Translations under genes and position numbers: made by a program | The notes under the pieces: model-generated | Told to the model about the DNA's origin: nothing | The model's database searches: none | The model's input: only the letters and a program-made list of their open reading frames with translations | Shown: positions 60,416-64,000 of the stretch, in pieces | Layout: each line of letters starts with the position of its first letter | Numbering within the stretch: position 1 is the stretch's first letter | Source of the DNA: Nectonema munidae | Taxonomy: Eukaryota; Nematomorpha; Nectonematoida; Nectonematidae | DNA length: 64,000 nucleotides | Direction of reading: 5' to 3' | NCBI GenBank assembly: GCA_030549495.1 | Contig: JAUIRK010001047.1 | Location: 372,001-436,000, forward strand

Positions 60416-60574
60416 GACTAAAACCTGTTTATAACGTTCAACAATAGGACCTGTTGAATATGACCGTTTTAGACAAGTGACCGTTCTATAAGGATTCTAC
60501 TCCTTTACAGTTATACTGAATCGGGATGTAAAGTTGTCGGTATAGACAGATGATAGCTAAAACAGGTTTTACTG
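60416..60574. mobile_element. pogo-type MITE
   Basis: The inverted ends are GACTAAAACCTGTTT and, from the right, CAGTAAAACCTGTTT. TA precedes the left end; the right flank has lost it. The termini resemble the pogo family's CAGTAAAACCTC. Confidence 0.5.
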
Positions 60575-63254
60575 ACATAGAATTAAGCTTTATTAAAATT
60601 GTATGAGAAAAGACTGTTTGAAATATGAGAAAAAATATTTCTATTTTCAAACAATTCGATATTTGAACATCCTCTCAAAACATATTTTGTTTGAGAACCG
60701 AGGTACGAGTGTATTAGAGTTCTTTCCAATCATTGATATGACTCCTCCCTTTTAAATGAATTACCGAATTTCATACTTTTATTACTTTATATATGTTATA
60801 ACATTATTTTTGATGTAAAATGCCATACACTACAAAAACTTCAGTTTTTGATTAATAAAATAAATTGAAATTAAAAAAGAAGGGAAAAAATCACTTTTTC
60901 ACAATTAAATAGTCAAGCTCTGTAAAAGATTCATGCAAGGAGAATTTCTAACCCTTTTTGGTTCAATGAGGCACAAAGATCTCAAAAAAAATTACCGGCT
61001 TCAAATTATATATAAAATCATTGCAAAAATAAGACGATTCTTTAAAAAAAACCTTGACGTTAAAGGATATTCGTGTTTCAGAGCGGCTTGATAAAAATCA
61101 AAATTCTTTTACCGATTAACATAGGTCTTTTAACGTTAAAGAGTAGAGCGCAATGATACTTTCAAACACTCCAAATATACTGCTTAATCCATAAGAGCTA
61201 AGCATTAAGAAGAACGAATGTACCACAAAACATATCAACGTCTGAGTAAAGATTAAAAAGGTTTGAGTAGCAAGGATACATGAACGTAAAGTTAGTAGTA
61301 ACCTATATTTTTGTATGACAAGCTATCAACGCGTTATGATATACCTTGTTTTAAAATGATTAATTAAAGTGACCTTACTCTACTTCCATCAAAGAAAGAA
61401 TATTATACTTTTTTCTCAAGTGTTATTTCGATGAACGATATAGTAAGTATTAGTATACCCTGAGTGCCCTCACAAATAGGGGAGCGAATATGCCCCAGCG
61501 AAAAATATATAGTTATGCATATATATAGAATACGAGTCGATTGTTAGTTCATGCTGTCATTAAGGACTTTGCTCATAGTAAAACATGGAAAACTTGTCAT
61601 TCATTTTGCAAAAATATTTTTAGTTGTAATTTGAAGATCGATAAAAAAGAACTGAGAACAGGCACTGGACAGAGCAGTAGGAGGCGTCACTAACTCTTCC
61701 CATGGAGCACATGCACTTATGAAGACCCTGCCAGGCGGTATTACAGAAAAACCTTGCAGTTGAGCATATGGGGCGAGGGCTGTGAGCTAAAATCCCCCAT
61801 TTTACATCCATTTCAACTCTTCCAAGGTTGTGCTTTGATTTTTTGAGCGTCCATCAAAGGCTGCGCTACACAAACTTATACAAAAATAATTGCAATCGTA
61901 GAATTGATTCATAAACACTAGTAGACTTGTCTTTTGAACAACAATCGTGGATAAAATAAATGAATGTTGAATCCACATTTTTTTACCGTTATGGGTACTT
62001 CAAGTGTGTATTTTTGTTTGCCATTCTTGAATTTGGACGCACATACCCTGTCTGACCAAAATCGGTATACCAACATACATTTGCCCTCCATTATGGTCTG
62101 CTTGTATACTCTCTTGTGCATAAAAGTTGTCTTTAAGCAAAAAACGACACAAAAAACGACTACAAACGATTTTGCATCTAATGTATTATGTAAATCATTT
62201 TTACTTCAAAAGTGTCTTTTTTAAATTCGAAATTGTTCTTTTTAAGTAGCAATTGTTTTTTAAGTTCTAAGTTGTATTAAAAGGTCAATTTAAAATTTAA
62301 AAAAGACCATTCAGAACTTAAAAAAGACAAAAAATACAATTGCAAAAGAAAAATTTAGAACTGAAAAATTACAATTAGCAAGTAAAAAAGACAAATTAAG
62401 ATTCCTACCTCTTTTTATGCTTATAGGAATTTTCAGAAGTCAATTTTAAATATTTGTTATAGACTAAACAACCTCTAGGAAATAAGGAATACTAATAGTA
62501 ATAAAATCTCTATAATATTTCTAAAAAATTTGTCAGAACCACAGTATACTTATTGGATGATAGTTATGCGATGTTAAAGATGAGAACAGATTTAAAAAAG
62601 CGTAAAAATTCAAACTATTAAAATTTTGGGCGTTTAAATTAACTGAAATCATTCAAAAAGAAGATGAATGGATTGGAAATTCCAGCAAAATAATAATAAT
62701 AATAATAAACGCTTCCTTTTATTAATAATATATAGGCTAACTTGAAAGCAAAAATTACCCTGAGATTAAATAAACAACAGTTTGAGATTTGAAAAAGATA
62801 GAAGAATAACAAGAAAATATAGACACATACACGCACACACATAAAAACTTACACAATCAAAAAGAGCAAATGATATTAAGTGTTGGGTAAATAAACAGGG
62901 CTTACACCATTCCTTTTTAAAACATGTTCAGTCTACACATAAATATTTTAGGCACATGTATCAACATATATAAAATTTAAAAAGTGCACTTCCTGCCTCC
63001 AATTTATGCCCCTCTCCTACATCTGAAATATAAAATGTTTTGAAGTAAATTATCTAAATCCGGCGTAGGCTACCTGCGTCTCGTTGACCACATGCGGCGC
63101 GTGAAGGCTTTTATATGGTTCAACTCCAACTCAAACTTTAAAGAGTTAGGTAAACAGGGACAGAGTATACAATTTATTGAGCACAAAGTTTTAAATAAAT
63201 GAATTTTAGTTGACAATCCACTCTATCAAAAAAAGCAAAATGAAGTAAGGAGGA

Positions 63255-63458
63255 GTGGTTAGCGTAGGCAGAGATGCCAACGAAATTTTTCACTCCATCC
63301 CTGTTCACTTTATACACAAATTTAATGGGGCATCTTCAGCACCAAATCTATATTTAAGAATTAAAAAGTTGAGAACAAAAATTAATGAAACATGTGTAGA
63401 TTTGGAGGCAACAACAGAGTTGGAAACATATGACTTCTACTCAGGGAGACGCCATTGA
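63255..63458 (+). CDS. Unrecognised short open frame
   Basis: The 67-codon frame has a balanced composition (few AT-driven codons, mixed charge), unlike neighbouring frames, and includes GRDANEIFHSIPVHF and TCVDLEATTELE. I do not recognise it. It could be an exon or a transposon fragment. No splice context was convincing. Confidence 0.2.
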   Translation: MVSVGRDANEIFHSIPVHFIHKFNGASSAPNLYLRIKKLRTKINETCVDLEATTELETYDFYSGRRH

Positions 63459-64000
63459 ATCCTGCTTGGATATTTGAATAATTTTTTTCGAAACAATAGA
63501 TAACAAACACTAGGGAACAAAAAATGTTTCAATCTATTTTTGCCACCTTCTTGTGTAAATCGAGTCAACTGAATATGATGGTAGTATTTGTTTTTTGTAA
63601 CATTGATATTTTTTATGATTTTTGATTAATCCAATTTTTGAGTAAACATTGTATTTTTTGGGACGTTTACCCCACGTTTACATCTTTTAAGATTTTTTAT
63701 TTGTTCCAGTAATTATATTGAAAATGGCTAAAAGACACTATAAGCTATAAACTAATTATTTTTGTGTGGAATATATTGGTAAAGCAAAGTACATTTTAAG
63801 TGACACAAAATATTAAATCGCATATGAAGAATATTTTTTGTGTAAATCAGAGATCAGGATAAGATGTCGGTTGCTCATATAATAATCAGTGGTTCTTGTA
63901 AGTCAACTCTACAAGGATAAGTAACCATAAAATAAATATGGATCGATGATGGGTTGCAAATTCCAGTATGTCCAACATAGAAATCTACATCTGATATTGA

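Larger units (their letters stand above)
58150..64000. other. Gene-poor AT-rich stretch to the window end
   Basis: No recognised protein family. There are AT-rich runs, an AAT microsatellite near 62688-62708, a patch of GC-richer DNA at 61660-61880 of unknown nature, and a self-complementary AT-rich patch near 62210-62400. Confidence 0.5.

Noticed and set aside
61964-62224. Overlapping plus and minus frames of 60-86 codons
   Set aside because: Neither resembles a family, both are open over the same bases, and no splice context supports an exon.

Overview
The window is AT-rich animal nuclear DNA. Two host genes can be recognised. Both are eukaryotic and one is split by canonical GT-AG introns. 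The rest is mostly transposons. The mix (hAT, pogo/Tigger, piggyBac, MULE, IS630/Tc1-like, Ty3/gypsy, Penelope-like, tRNA-derived SINEs) and the low GC fit an arthropod. A parasitic copepod would fit well, but that last step is a guess and no lineage-specific marker was found.

Layout. 1-6.5 kb: a patchwork of nested non-autonomous DNA elements around a diverged direct duplication (3109-4279 and 5111-6531), in which each copy took different later insertions. 7.3-8.4 kb: a single-exon coding region for the RNA polymerase III subunit RPC4 (POLR3D), plus strand. 8.9-13.05 kb: a young Ty3/gypsy element with identical 286-bp LTRs. 13.1-17.4 kb: an IS630/Tc1-like transposase relic split by a 2.7-kb hAT element with matching target duplications. 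18.3-21.3 kb: a pogo/Tigger element whose transposase keeps an apparent intron. 24.2-42.1 kb: an SLC26/SulP anion transporter on the minus strand. Fourteen exons join in phase into 682 codons, and a likely last exon follows. Its introns hold a three-deep nest of elements, a Penelope-like relic, a Tigger relic and a long inverted repeat. 42.4-43.4 kb: a MULE-type element with a FLYWCH-like zinc-finger ORF and terminal arrays of a short motif, just upstream of the SLC26 start codon. 47.4-51.3 kb: a decayed piggyBac element bounded by TTAA. 51.3-64 kb: gene-poor AT-rich DNA with SINE copies and fragments.

RPC4 acts in the Pol III core enzyme and the SLC26 protein in membrane anion transport. Nothing suggests that they work together. 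The most notable signals are two DNA-transposon families whose unrelated ends both carry inverted arrays of the core GGACAATTCGYCCC, and a set of nested insertions that can be proved from within the window because paralogous copies supply the empty target sites.
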